Origin: Nitrospirota bacterium | Lineage (GTDB): Bacteria; Nitrospirota; Nitrospiria; Nitrospirales; Nitrospiraceae | DNA: 64,000 bases | Direction: 5' to 3' | Assembly: GCA_040755395.1 (NCBI GenBank) | Contig: JBFMAX010000001.1 | Coordinates: 186,001-250,000 of the forward strand | Part shown: positions 18,396 to 27,926 of the stretch, in pieces | How the letters are laid out: every line of letters starts with the position of its first letter | Position numbering within the stretch: the first letter of the stretch is position 1 | Notes under the pieces: model-generated | Database searches by the model: none | The model's input: the letters and a program-made list of their open reading frames with translations, nothing else | Told to the model about the DNA's origin: nothing | Translations under genes and position numbers: made by a program

Positions 18396-21212
18396 ATGTC
18401 GTTCGGTCAACGCGCCCGCGCCATGTTCACCGGCTCCACCGCGCTCCAAGCGCTCGCGATCGGCTCGGCGGCCACCCTCGCGGCATGGTTCCTCTGGCAG
18501 GCCGCGCCGGCCACGTTCACGACGTTGGAATGGGCCCCCTACGACGCCTGGCTCCGATTCCGCGCCCCGGTTCCGGCCAGTCCCTCCGTCGTGCTGGTGA
18601 CCAGGGATCAGGCGAGCGAGGAGCGGTTCGGCACAGGCCCCTGGGACCGCGCGCTCATCGCGAAACTCGTCACGGCGCTCCACGACGCAGGCGCGGCCGT
18701 CATCGGCGTGGATCTGCCCATCACCGCGCCCAGCCCTCCGCATCTCGGCGGCGCGGTCAGCGATGCCATGTTGGCGGAAGCGACCAAGGAGGCCGGGAAT
18801 GTCGTCTATCCGCTGACACCAACCTTGGCGGCCGACTCGCAATTCTCCCGTGAATCCGAGGCGGAGGGGCCCTCGTCATGGACCCACCCCAGTTGGCCGA
18901 CCATCACCCCGGATGCCGCGCCCCGGATCCCGACCGGGCCGAGACTGTCGGGCGCCATGCCGGCGCTTGCGCAGCAGGCCTATGCCGTGGGGCACCTGCT
19001 TGCCTTGCCCGACGGCGATCGCGTCGTTCGGCAGATCCCGTTGTATGTATCCGCCGGAGACCGCGCTATTCCTGCCTTCGGGCTCGCGCTGGTCGCGGCG
19101 TTCCACAAGGAGAATCTGGAAATCAGCCTGGCGGGATCGACGACGCAGCAACTGGAGGCGCTGCGCATCCCTGTCTGCTCGGCTGCTCGGTTGTTCGTCA
19201 ATTATGTCGGAGACGGCCTGGCCTCCTCGTTCTCCTCGCTGTCGTTCGCTGCGCTCGTGGACGCCGTCGATCAAGGGGACCGCGACCGGCTTGAAGGGTG
19301 GCTGGACGGCAAGATCGTCCTGCTGTTGCCGAACTCGGACGGCGAGCCCTTGTGGACGACGCCGACCGGCCGACCGATCGCGCAGGGGATCATCCATGCG
19401 CATGCGCTGCATACGTTGCTGACCCGGAAGTGGATCCGGCCGATCTCTTTTCTGTGGCAGATCATCCTGCCGCCGGCCCTTGCCGGGCTCGCCGCCGGGG
19501 CGCTGCTGTCCCTGAAAGGATGGAAGGGGCTCCTCACGGCCTCGGGACTGGCGCTCGGCTACGGCATGCTGCTGATCTTGACGTTGGCCGTGTGGGGGTG
19601 GGTGTTGCCCCTTGTCGTCCCCTTGTCCGCCACGCTCCTGGTGTTCGGCGGCACCACCGTCTGGAGTCACGTCTCGGCGGGACAGCGCTTCCGGCTGGTC
19701 GAGCAGGACATGCGGCGCATCCAGCAGGAATTGGTCGCCGTGCGCGAGGCCCTGGTCCGCCGGGAAAACGTCGTCGAAGGGTTGGAAGAGGACCTGGAGG
19801 CCGCGCGCGCGGCCATTGCCCAGTCCACCGGTCGGCAAGAGGAGTTGGTCAGGACCACCGACGTCCTTCGGACGGAACTCGCGCAAGCCCGATCCCAGGA
19901 AGCGGCGGCCCGCAAGCGCATGCAGGAACTGGAACGCGAATTAGACGGCCTGCAGGCCGTCGCGTCGGACCGGAGCCGCTTGAGCGACGCGGAGCAGGAA
20001 CGCCTGCGGCAGGAGTGCGAGCACCTCGGCATCATCACGCGGGACCCCGTCGTCCTCGGCCTGTTTCGCGACCTCAAAAAGGGGGCCCGCTCCTCGCTCT
20101 CGGTCCTCTTGTTGGGCGAGCCCGGCACGGGCAAGGAACTGTTCGCCCGCGCCGTGCACCGGCTCAGCCTGCGCGCGAGTCAGCCCTTCATCGCGGTCAA
20201 TATGGCGGCGATCTCGCCGGATCTCTTCGAGAGCGAGTTGTTCGGCCACGTCCGGGGCAGCTTCACCGGGGCAACGAGCGATCGGAAAGGCTACTTCGAG
20301 CTGGCCCACCAGGGCACGATCTTCCTGGACGAGATCGGCGACCTGCGGCTGGACCACCAAGGCAAGCTGCTCCGCGTGCTGCAAGACCGGACGTTCTACC
20401 GCGTCGGCGCCACGACGCCGACCGTCGTCGACGTCCGGGTCGTGACCGCCACCAATAAGGACCTGGCGCGCGGGGTGTCGGAAGGCTGGTTCCGGGAAGA
20501 CCTCTATTTCCGGCTGAAGGGGCTAGTCCTGCGGCTGCCGCCCTTGCGGGAGCGTCCGGACGATGTGCCGCTCCTGGCCGATCATTGCGTCCGCACCGCC
20601 GCCGCGCAACTCGGCCGCGAGGGGGTGCGCCTGTCGCGCGAGGCGCTGGCCGCGCTGCAGCGCCACGAATGGAAGGGCAACATCCGCGAGCTGCGCCACT
20701 GTCTGGAACAGGCCGTCGCGCTCGCCGAAGGTCCGGTGATCACCGAGGCGGATCTCCGGCTGGCGGTCGAGGAACCTTCGTTGACAGGCCGCGAACCCGC
20801 CCTCGATCGGTCGCCGGATGAGCCCATGACCGACGCCGCCGTGCTGACCTGTCTGCGCCGTCACGGGTTCGACATGCAGGCCACGGCGAAGGCGTTGAAG
20901 TGCGACCGCAGCACCGTCACCCAACGGCTCAAGGGCCTGAGCTTCCAGGCTTTGGTGGACGCGGGTGGAGATCAGGCCAAGGCCGCCCTCGCGCTGGCCG
21001 GCGATCCGGCCCTGGTTCGGACCGTCGAGCTGAAGCTGGCGGACTATTACGGACACCTGATCAAGACCGTCGAGGGGTTCCGTTCCGCGGAAGAGGCCCT
21101 CCTCGATTGCCAGCGACGCTTCAAAAATCTCCCCGACCGCCACTTTCGCGCCGTCGAGACGCTCATCCGTCGGCATTTTGCCCGGACGCCTACCTCGGTG
21201 AAGACGCGATGA
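18396..21212 (+). CDS. Membrane CHASE2 sensor fused to sigma54 activator
   Basis: A 938-residue one-component regulator. A first TM helix (~18-38) and an extracytoplasmic CHASE2 domain (~40-330), then a cluster of TM helices (~345-415), a coiled coil (~425-540), a sigma54-activator AAA domain (~550-790) and a Fis-like helix-turn-helix (MQATAKALKCDRSTVTQRLKGL). Walker A is GEPGTGKE near 574; the sigma54 contact loop reads GSFTGA rather than the usual GAFTGA; Walker B is TIFLDEIGDL. It should sense an envelope signal and activate sigma54 promoters from the membrane. Direct coupling to the two TPR genes suggests a shared pathway. Confidence 0.85.
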   Translation: MSFGQRARAMFTGSTALQALAIGSAATLAAWFLWQAAPATFTTLEWAPYDAWLRFRAPVPASPSVVLVTRDQASEERFGTGPWDRALIAKLVTALHDAGAAVIGVDLPITAPSPPHLGGAVSDAMLAEATKEAGNVVYPLTPTLAADSQFSRESEAEGPSSWTHPSWPTITPDAAPRIPTGPRLSGAMPALAQQAYAVGHLLALPDGDRVVRQIPLYVSAGDRAIPAFGLALVAAFHKENLEISLAGSTTQQLEALRIPVCSAARLFVNYVGDGLASSFSSLSFAALVDAVDQGDRDRLEGWLDGKIVLLLPNSDGEPLWTTPTGRPIAQGIIHAHALHTLLTRKWIRPISFLWQIILPPALAGLAAGALLSLKGWKGLLTASGLALGYGMLLILTLAVWGWVLPLVVPLSATLLVFGGTTVWSHVSAGQRFRLVEQDMRRIQQELVAVREALVRRENVVEGLEEDLEAARAAIAQSTGRQEELVRTTDVLRTELAQARSQEAAARKRMQELERELDGLQAVASDRSRLSDAEQERLRQECEHLGIITRDPVVLGLFRDLKKGARSSLSVLLLGEPGTGKELFARAVHRLSLRASQPFIAVNMAAISPDLFESELFGHVRGSFTGATSDRKGYFELAHQGTIFLDEIGDLRLDHQGKLLRVLQDRTFYRVGATTPTVVDVRVVTATNKDLARGVSEGWFREDLYFRLKGLVLRLPPLRERPDDVPLLADHCVRTAAAQLGREGVRLSREALAALQRHEWKGNIRELRHCLEQAVALAEGPVITEADLRLAVEEPSLTGREPALDRSPDEPMTDAAVLTCLRRHGFDMQATAKALKCDRSTVTQRLKGLSFQALVDAGGDQAKAALALAGDPALVRTVELKLADYYGHLIKTVEGFRSAEEALLDCQRRFKNLPDRHFRAVETLIRRHFARTPTSVKTR

Positions 21213-21448
21213 TTCCAGGGGCAACCATCGGGAAGATGATCCGTCGAGTCAGGCTGACCTTCAGCCGATCCGTCGGTTCCTGCGTGTCAGCCTTTCCCTA
21301 CAATACTTCCATTTCTCATCTCCTTTTTAATAGCTCTCCCCCATAAGCTGGGTTGCTTTCGCCGGGGGAATGGCGTAAGCCTCTGCGCAAAAACGACCGT
21401 GGCGGGATAGCAACCTCACCTGCAGGGATAGCCGATCCCAGGAACCTC

Positions 21449-22588
21449 ATGCTGCAGGCGTTTTCCCTTTCGTGGTTTCGCTTCGTACTGGAGCCTGAAA
21501 ATCGGGTCGCGCTCCACCCGCGCAATCCCGGCAATACCCTTCGCGGCGCGTTCGGTTCCACATTCAAGCGCCTCGTCTGCCCCACACCGGCCGACTGTCG
21601 TGAGACCTGCCGCCTGAAGGCCACCTGTCCGCATGGGCAGATCTTCGAACCCAGCCCGCCGCCGGGAGCGGATCGGCTCAGTTTGAATCAGGACATTCCC
21701 CGCCCCTTCGTGTTCCGTCCCCCGAACGGCATCGAGACAACGGCCCGGCCCGGCGAGGTCATCCAGTTCGACCTGATCCTTATCGGCAAGGCGCTCGATT
21801 ACTTCCCTTACTTTTTGGTCACCTTCCGTGAGCTCGGCGACCAAGGCATCGGTCTTGGTCGGGGCCGCTACGAAATCAGTCGGGTGATGCAACTGGATCC
21901 GCTGCCCGCGTTCCGCGTCCCGCAACCCGCAAGCGGCAATCAGATTGGGGAAAGCGGACAGCGGATAACGGATAGCGGCGCTATCGAAATCTACTCTGCA
22001 AAGGATCAACTCGTTCGTCCATCCCAATCCCGCCTGACTTTTCAAGATTGTCACCTTGCTGCCGAACAGTTGACCATTAGCGGATTGCAGACTGCAGGCA
22101 GCGTTGAGCGGTCTGCGGATTGCGGGTGGCGGATTGCGGGCTGCGGGGCACGGTTGGCGGAAGGCGGATCGCGGAGTGCGGATAGCGGTATGCGGATCAT
22201 GATCCGCTTTCTCACCCCGACGCTTCTCAAAGCCGACGGCAGGATCGTCGAGCGCCCGGAGTTCCACCACCTGATCAAGCGCCTGCGCGACCGCATCAAC
22301 GCCCTCGCCCATTTCTACTGCGACGACGCGCTGGACATAGACTTCAAAGCCTTCGGCGAGCGCGCCGAAGCCGTCCGAACCGCGAGCTGCCGCATCCGAT
22401 GGGAAGACCGCGACCGCCGCTCCTGGAAAACCGGCCTCACGCATGACATGGGCGGGTTTGTGGGCGACGTGACGTATGAAGGGGACCTAGAAGAGTTCCT
22501 GCCGTTGCTGATCCTGGGGCAGTACACGCACGTCGGCAAATATGCGGTGTGGGGCCATGGGCAATATGAAATTCTTCAGAAGGATTGA
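21449..22588 (+). CDS. cas6: Cas6 crRNA endoribonuclease with low-complexity inserts
   Basis: RAMP-fold nuclease that cuts the CRISPR transcript in each repeat. Start chosen at 21449 (MLQAFSLSWFRFVLEP), where Cas6 proteins normally begin. The N-terminal half has CPTPADCRETCRLKATCPHG, a Cys cluster, then RELGDQGIGLGRGRYEI. The C-terminal half ends in GFVGDVTYEGDLEEFLPLLILGQYTHVGKYAVWGHGQYEI, the glycine-rich Cas6 signature. Between the halves, two stretches (~155-180 and ~210-250) are encoded by GCGGAT-type repeat DNA yet keep the frame (e.g. GESGQRITDSG; CGWRIAGCGARLAEGG). It stands alone, 5.3 kb before cas3. Whether the inserts allow activity cannot be told. Confidence 0.8.
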   Translation: MLQAFSLSWFRFVLEPENRVALHPRNPGNTLRGAFGSTFKRLVCPTPADCRETCRLKATCPHGQIFEPSPPPGADRLSLNQDIPRPFVFRPPNGIETTARPGEVIQFDLILIGKALDYFPYFLVTFRELGDQGIGLGRGRYEISRVMQLDPLPAFRVPQPASGNQIGESGQRITDSGAIEIYSAKDQLVRPSQSRLTFQDCHLAAEQLTISGLQTAGSVERSADCGWRIAGCGARLAEGGSRSADSGMRIMIRFLTPTLLKADGRIVERPEFHHLIKRLRDRINALAHFYCDDALDIDFKAFGERAEAVRTASCRIRWEDRDRRSWKTGLTHDMGGFVGDVTYEGDLEEFLPLLILGQYTHVGKYAVWGHGQYEILQKD

Positions 22589-22621
22589 GTGATACCCGGG
22601 CTTGCGCAGAGATGAGGGTTG

Positions 22622-22882
22622 CTACCGGTAGGCCTCTCGACGATGGGCAATACGCAGAACAAGAACAGTCCGCGCCGTGTCATCAATTTCAAAAAGGATG
22701 CGGTAATCGCCGCAGCGAATACGCCAGAGATTACTGCTGTCGGTCAGCTTTGTGACGCCGGGAGGGAGAGGATCTTGTTCAAGACTGAGAAGAACGTCTT
22801 TGATTCGGGATCGGACCTCTGGAGGGAGCTTCTTGAGGTCCCGTTCCGCCGCCGGCCGGAGCAGAACGGTGTAGGGCATCAA
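22622..22882 (-). CDS. RelE/ParE-type mRNA interferase toxin
   Basis: An 86-residue toxin with the RelE fold: YTVLLRPAAERDLKKLP at the start, RIKDVLLSLEQDP, and the core LWRIRCGDYRILFEID followed by LVLRIAHRREAYR. The Arg residues and the C-terminal Tyr match catalytic positions of RelE-type ribosome-dependent nucleases. The start overlaps the antitoxin stop by 4 bases (ATGA). It is convergent with cas6. Confidence 0.88.
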   Translation of the reverse strand: MMPYTVLLRPAAERDLKKLPPEVRSRIKDVLLSLEQDPLPPGVTKLTDSSNLWRIRCGDYRILFEIDDTARTVLVLRIAHRREAYR

Positions 22883-23130
22883 GAGCGCCTGCCGGACTCG
22901 CTCAATACATCGCGGAGCGGCTTCGACGGCCCTTCTTCGGCCCGTGCCTCCTCGGCTAACAGACGATCGATAGCATCCTGCAAATAGGAAGGGAGACTCT
23001 CCCAGTCGGTATGCGCAGCCAACGTTCGCAGAAAGCGCCGGTAGTCCTCAACGGAGACGATAACTTCCACAATCTCTCCCCGTTCGTTTTGAATGTATCG
23101 AGGGGGAGAGAGAAGTTCCTTCTGACTCAT
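22879..23130 (-). CDS. Antitoxin partner of the RelE toxin
   Basis: An 83-residue antitoxin. IVEVIVSVEDYRRFLRTLA resembles the linker and helix of Phd/RelB-like antitoxins, and the tail is acidic and flexible (EEARAEEGPSKPLRD). It precedes and overlaps the toxin gene. An upstream fragment of cas6 begins 120 bases away. Confidence 0.78.
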   Translation of the reverse strand: MSQKELLSPPRYIQNERGEIVEVIVSVEDYRRFLRTLAAHTDWESLPSYLQDAIDRLLAEEARAEEGPSKPLRDVLSESGRRS

Positions 23131-23250
23131 ACGACGCCTCTAAGCCTTTCCACGAAAGCCATCCGACACTCGCTTTTTCAGCCAACAGTACTCGACGGGC
23201 CTTCAAAGGTCAACAGGGCTGTTCATTCCTGCCCTGTCCTCCGCTCGCCG

Positions 23251-23413
23251 GACCGCGTCACTGCCCTCGCCCATTTCTACTGCGACGACGCGCTCGGCAT
23301 AGACTTCAAAGCCTTCGGCGAACGAGCGGAAGCCGTCCGAACGGTAAGCTGCCGCATCAGATGGGAAGATCGCGACCGCCGTTCCTGGAAACCCGGCCTC
23401 ACGCATGACATGG
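23251..23413 (+). pseudogene. cas6 3'-region fragment A
   Basis: 163 bases matching cas6 positions 22289-22451 almost base for base, in frame (HFYCDDALGIDFKAFGERAEAVRT... RSWKPGLTHDM). The match stops just before the Gly-rich Cas6 end and runs straight into a GCGG-type hairpin repeat. It cannot encode a working protein. Confidence 0.85.
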
Positions 23414-23572
23414 CGGACCGTTGTCCGCTGCCCGTCTTCCGTTGTCCATTCTCCGTTGTCCGTTTCCCGCAGCCCGCGTCCCGCTCACGGATGACGGATT
23501 GCGGAATGCGGAGAGCGGATCGCGGGCTGCGGGGTGCGGATCGCGGAAAACGGGCCACGGACGACGGATCAT
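23414..23572. repeat. GCGG-word hairpin repeat after cas6 fragment A
   Basis: The first half is built of GTCCGTTG/CCCGC words and the second half of their complements (GCGGATTGCGGAATGCGGAG), giving a long imperfect inverted repeat of ~75 bases per arm. Confidence 0.65.
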
Positions 23573-23991
23573 GTCTTGACCCCAGATGTCACACCGGTGT
23601 GGTACACAGAATGCCCTCTCCCTGTCGTCTTCCCCTCTCCCCTCGCGGGAGAGGGCGAGGGTGAGGGGAGATACCGAAACCCATAACCCCAGGGTTGAAC
23701 GATGGAACGATCAGTAATCATGGCAAGCCCGCATTATTCATGGAGGTTCGTCGCGAAATCGCGCAGTCGCCAGGCGAGACGGGTGCGTGGAGCCGCGAGG
23801 AAGGGAGGCGTGCTCCCGGCAGCACGTTGACCGACCGAGCGGCGAGCCCGCCCGCTGGCATGCCTCAAAACCGGCATGCCAGCTTGTCGCAGCGGCGAAT
23901 CCGCGATTGCAGCAGAAGCGTTCATGAATAATGCGGGCAGGAGCGGCCACGTGGATGCAGGCGCGCGGCTGGAAACAGAAGCTGGCCAAGC
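23573..23991. repeat. 419-bp direct repeat, copy A
   Basis: Matches 25022-25440 with one seen mismatch near its right end (GCTGGCC against GCTCGCC). It contains a 12-base palindrome CACACCGGTGTG, a hairpin CCCTCTCCC/GGGAGAGGG, and the MITE-like element. The two copies bracket the HEPN/MNT pair. A 78-residue frame inside it has no recognisable motif. Confidence 0.85.
23727..23938. mobile_element. MITE-like element with 16-bp terminal inverted repeats, copy 1
   Basis: Bounded by perfect inverted repeats GCCCGCATTATTCATG and CATGAATAATGCGGGC, 212 bases long, no transposase. An internal palindrome TGGCATGCC-TCAAAAC-CGGCATGCCA is also seen. No clear target duplication. It could be moved by a transposase elsewhere in the genome. 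Confidence 0.65.
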
Positions 23992-24104
23992 TGGGACGAT
24001 GATCGCATAATGGAACTCCCTTGATGAACACCTGTACCTGAATGATCCTTTGCAGATCGGGACCAGGGAGACACCACACTGGATTCGGACTGAGAAGGCC
24101 ATAC

Positions 24105-24509
24105 ATGACCGACGAGCAGAAGAAAGATGTCAAACCATGGATTGAGGTCTCTCGCTAAGACTTGGACACGGCCAAGGCGATGCTGCGTTCGCGCCGGTAT
24201 CTGTACGTGCTGTTCATGTGCCAACAGTCGCTCGAAAAACTGCTCAAAGCCCACGTGACCGCAAGGACCGGCGAATTTCCTCCGAGAATCCATAATCTCG
24301 TGCGACTGGAGGAAGCAGCCGGTCTTCACTGTACACCTGACGAGAAAGCCCTGCTGGAGCGCTTGTCCCTGTATGACATTCAGACGCGTTATCCGCCTGA
24401 GATCCGGGCACTGGCGAAGAGCGTCACGAAATCGTTGGCAAGAGACCTACTCCAACAAGCGGAGGCCCTGTGGAAAAAGTTGAGGCGACAGCTCGCACGA
24501 AAGAGCTGA
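24105..24509 (+). pseudogene. HEPN-domain protein interrupted by a stop codon
   Basis: From ATG 24105 the frame reads MTDEQKKDVKPWIEVSR, then TAA at 24156, then continues DLDTAKAMLRSRRYLYVLFMCQQSLEKLLKA. The fold is a HEPN domain, with the motif RIHNLVRL near the conserved Arg-His pair. HEPN proteins of this class are RNases paired with MNT nucleotidyltransferases. Restart at TTG 24162 could give a 115-residue N-truncated protein; otherwise the toxin is inactive. The MNT gene overlaps its end. Confidence 0.78.
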
Positions 24510-24820
24510 TCAAGCAGACCATCGAACATCTGCAGAAGAAGATCACCATTCAGGAAGCGATTCTGTTCGGTTCGCACGCACGGGGTGAGGCCGACGAGTG
24601 GAGCGACGTGGATCTCGCCGTGATCTCACCCGACTTTGCCCGGATGAGCCATGCGAAGCGCATGGACTTGCTGGTAGAGCTGTCGCTGGCTGTCGATCCC
24701 TCGGTCGAGGTCCGGCCGTATACGCCCAGCGATCTCAAAGAAGCCAGGCCGAGCAATTTCCTCGGCCACATCCTGGCTGAAGGAAAGGTCGTCTATAACC
24801 AGGGCAAGTTTCTCTTGTAG
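24470..24820 (+). CDS. MNT-type nucleotidyltransferase (antitoxin of HEPN pair)
   Basis: 116 residues from GTG 24470. The nucleotidyltransferase signature G-S-x10-D-x-D is intact: ILFGSHARGEADEWSDVDLAVI. Family members AMPylate or otherwise modify and silence the partner HEPN RNase. It overlaps the HEPN gene end by 40 bases. The HEPN gene has a nonsense codon, so this may be a lone survivor. Confidence 0.88.
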   Translation: MEKVEATARTKELIKQTIEHLQKKITIQEAILFGSHARGEADEWSDVDLAVISPDFARMSHAKRMDLLVELSLAVDPSVEVRPYTPSDLKEARPSNFLGHILAEGKVVYNQGKFLL

Positions 24821-24840
24821 CCGGAGATCAGAAGGTGACT

Positions 24841-24882
24841 GCGACCGGCGCTCCTGGAAACCCGGCCTCGCGCACGACATGG
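24841..24882 (+). pseudogene. cas6 3'-region fragment B
   Basis: 42 bases matching cas6 22410-22451 and fragment A 23372-23413 with a few changes (CTCCTGGAAACCCGGCCTCG). It ends at the same cas6 base as fragment A and leads into the same kind of hairpin repeat. Confidence 0.75.
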
Positions 24883-25021
24883 CGGACCGTTGTCCGTTGT
24901 CCGTCGCCCGTTAGCTGAAAACGGTTAACGGACGACGGTTGACGGTTCACGGAATGCGGGTCGCGGGTCGCGGTAAACGGGAGACGGTTCACGGTAAACG
25001 GGCCACGGACGACGGATCACC
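24883..25021. repeat. GCGG/ACGG-word hairpin repeat after cas6 fragment B
   Basis: Words such as CCGTTGTCCG on the left and CGGACGACGGTTGACGGTTC on the right. Same position relative to the cas6 fragment and the 419-bp repeat as at 23414-23572, but with diverged words. Confidence 0.6.
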
Positions 25022-25440
25022 GTCTTGACCCCAGATGTCACACCGGTGTGGTACACAGAATGCCCTCTCCCTGTCGTCTTCCCCTCTCCCCTCGCGGGAG
25101 AGGGCGAGGGTGAGGGGAGATACCGAAACCCATAACCCCAGGGTTGAACGATGGAACGATCAGTAATCATGGCAAGCCCGCATTATTCATGGAGGTTCGT
25201 CGCGAAATCGCGCAGTCGCCAGGCGAGACGGGTGCGTGGAGCCGCGAGGAAGGGAGGCGTGCTCCCGGCAGCACGTTGACCGACCGAGCGGCGAGCCCGC
25301 CCGCTGGCATGCCTCAAAACCGGCATGCCAGCTTGTCGCAGCGGCGAATCCGCGATTGCAGCAGAAGCGTTCATGAATAATGCGGGCAGGAGCGGCCACG
25401 TGGATGCAGGCGCGCGGCTGGAAACAGAAGCTCGCCAAGC
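25022..25440. repeat. 419-bp direct repeat, copy B (with second MITE at 25176-25387)
   Basis: Second copy of 23573-23991. The MITE-like element, including both 16-base terminal repeats, lies at 25176-25387. The copy ends exactly where the IS630 left flank begins to differ from copy A. Confidence 0.85.
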
Positions 25441-25490
25441 GGCGTGGTCATGAGCAAAGTCTTTTCGAACATAGCCTCATCGAGCTAGTG

Positions 25491-27794
<2,304 letters not shown>

Positions 27795-27926
27795 AGTCAT
27801 ACAGAATTTCTCATGGCACCTTGACATTCAACACAGTTGCTCCCTCCTGGTTCGGGACAGGATAGCACAATCTAGGGATAATAAGTTGGAACAGCACTAG
27901 GTGTGCTGGGAAGGTGCTAAGAACCC

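Noticed and set aside
23632-23655. CCCTCTCCC/GGGAGAGGG hairpin as a terminator
   Set aside because: Strong stem but no T run, and it is part of a duplicated repeat not placed after a gene end.
23695-23931. 78-codon frame present in both 419-bp repeats
   Set aside because: It lies across the MITE-like element and its terminal repeat; sameness is due to duplication, not selection on a protein.
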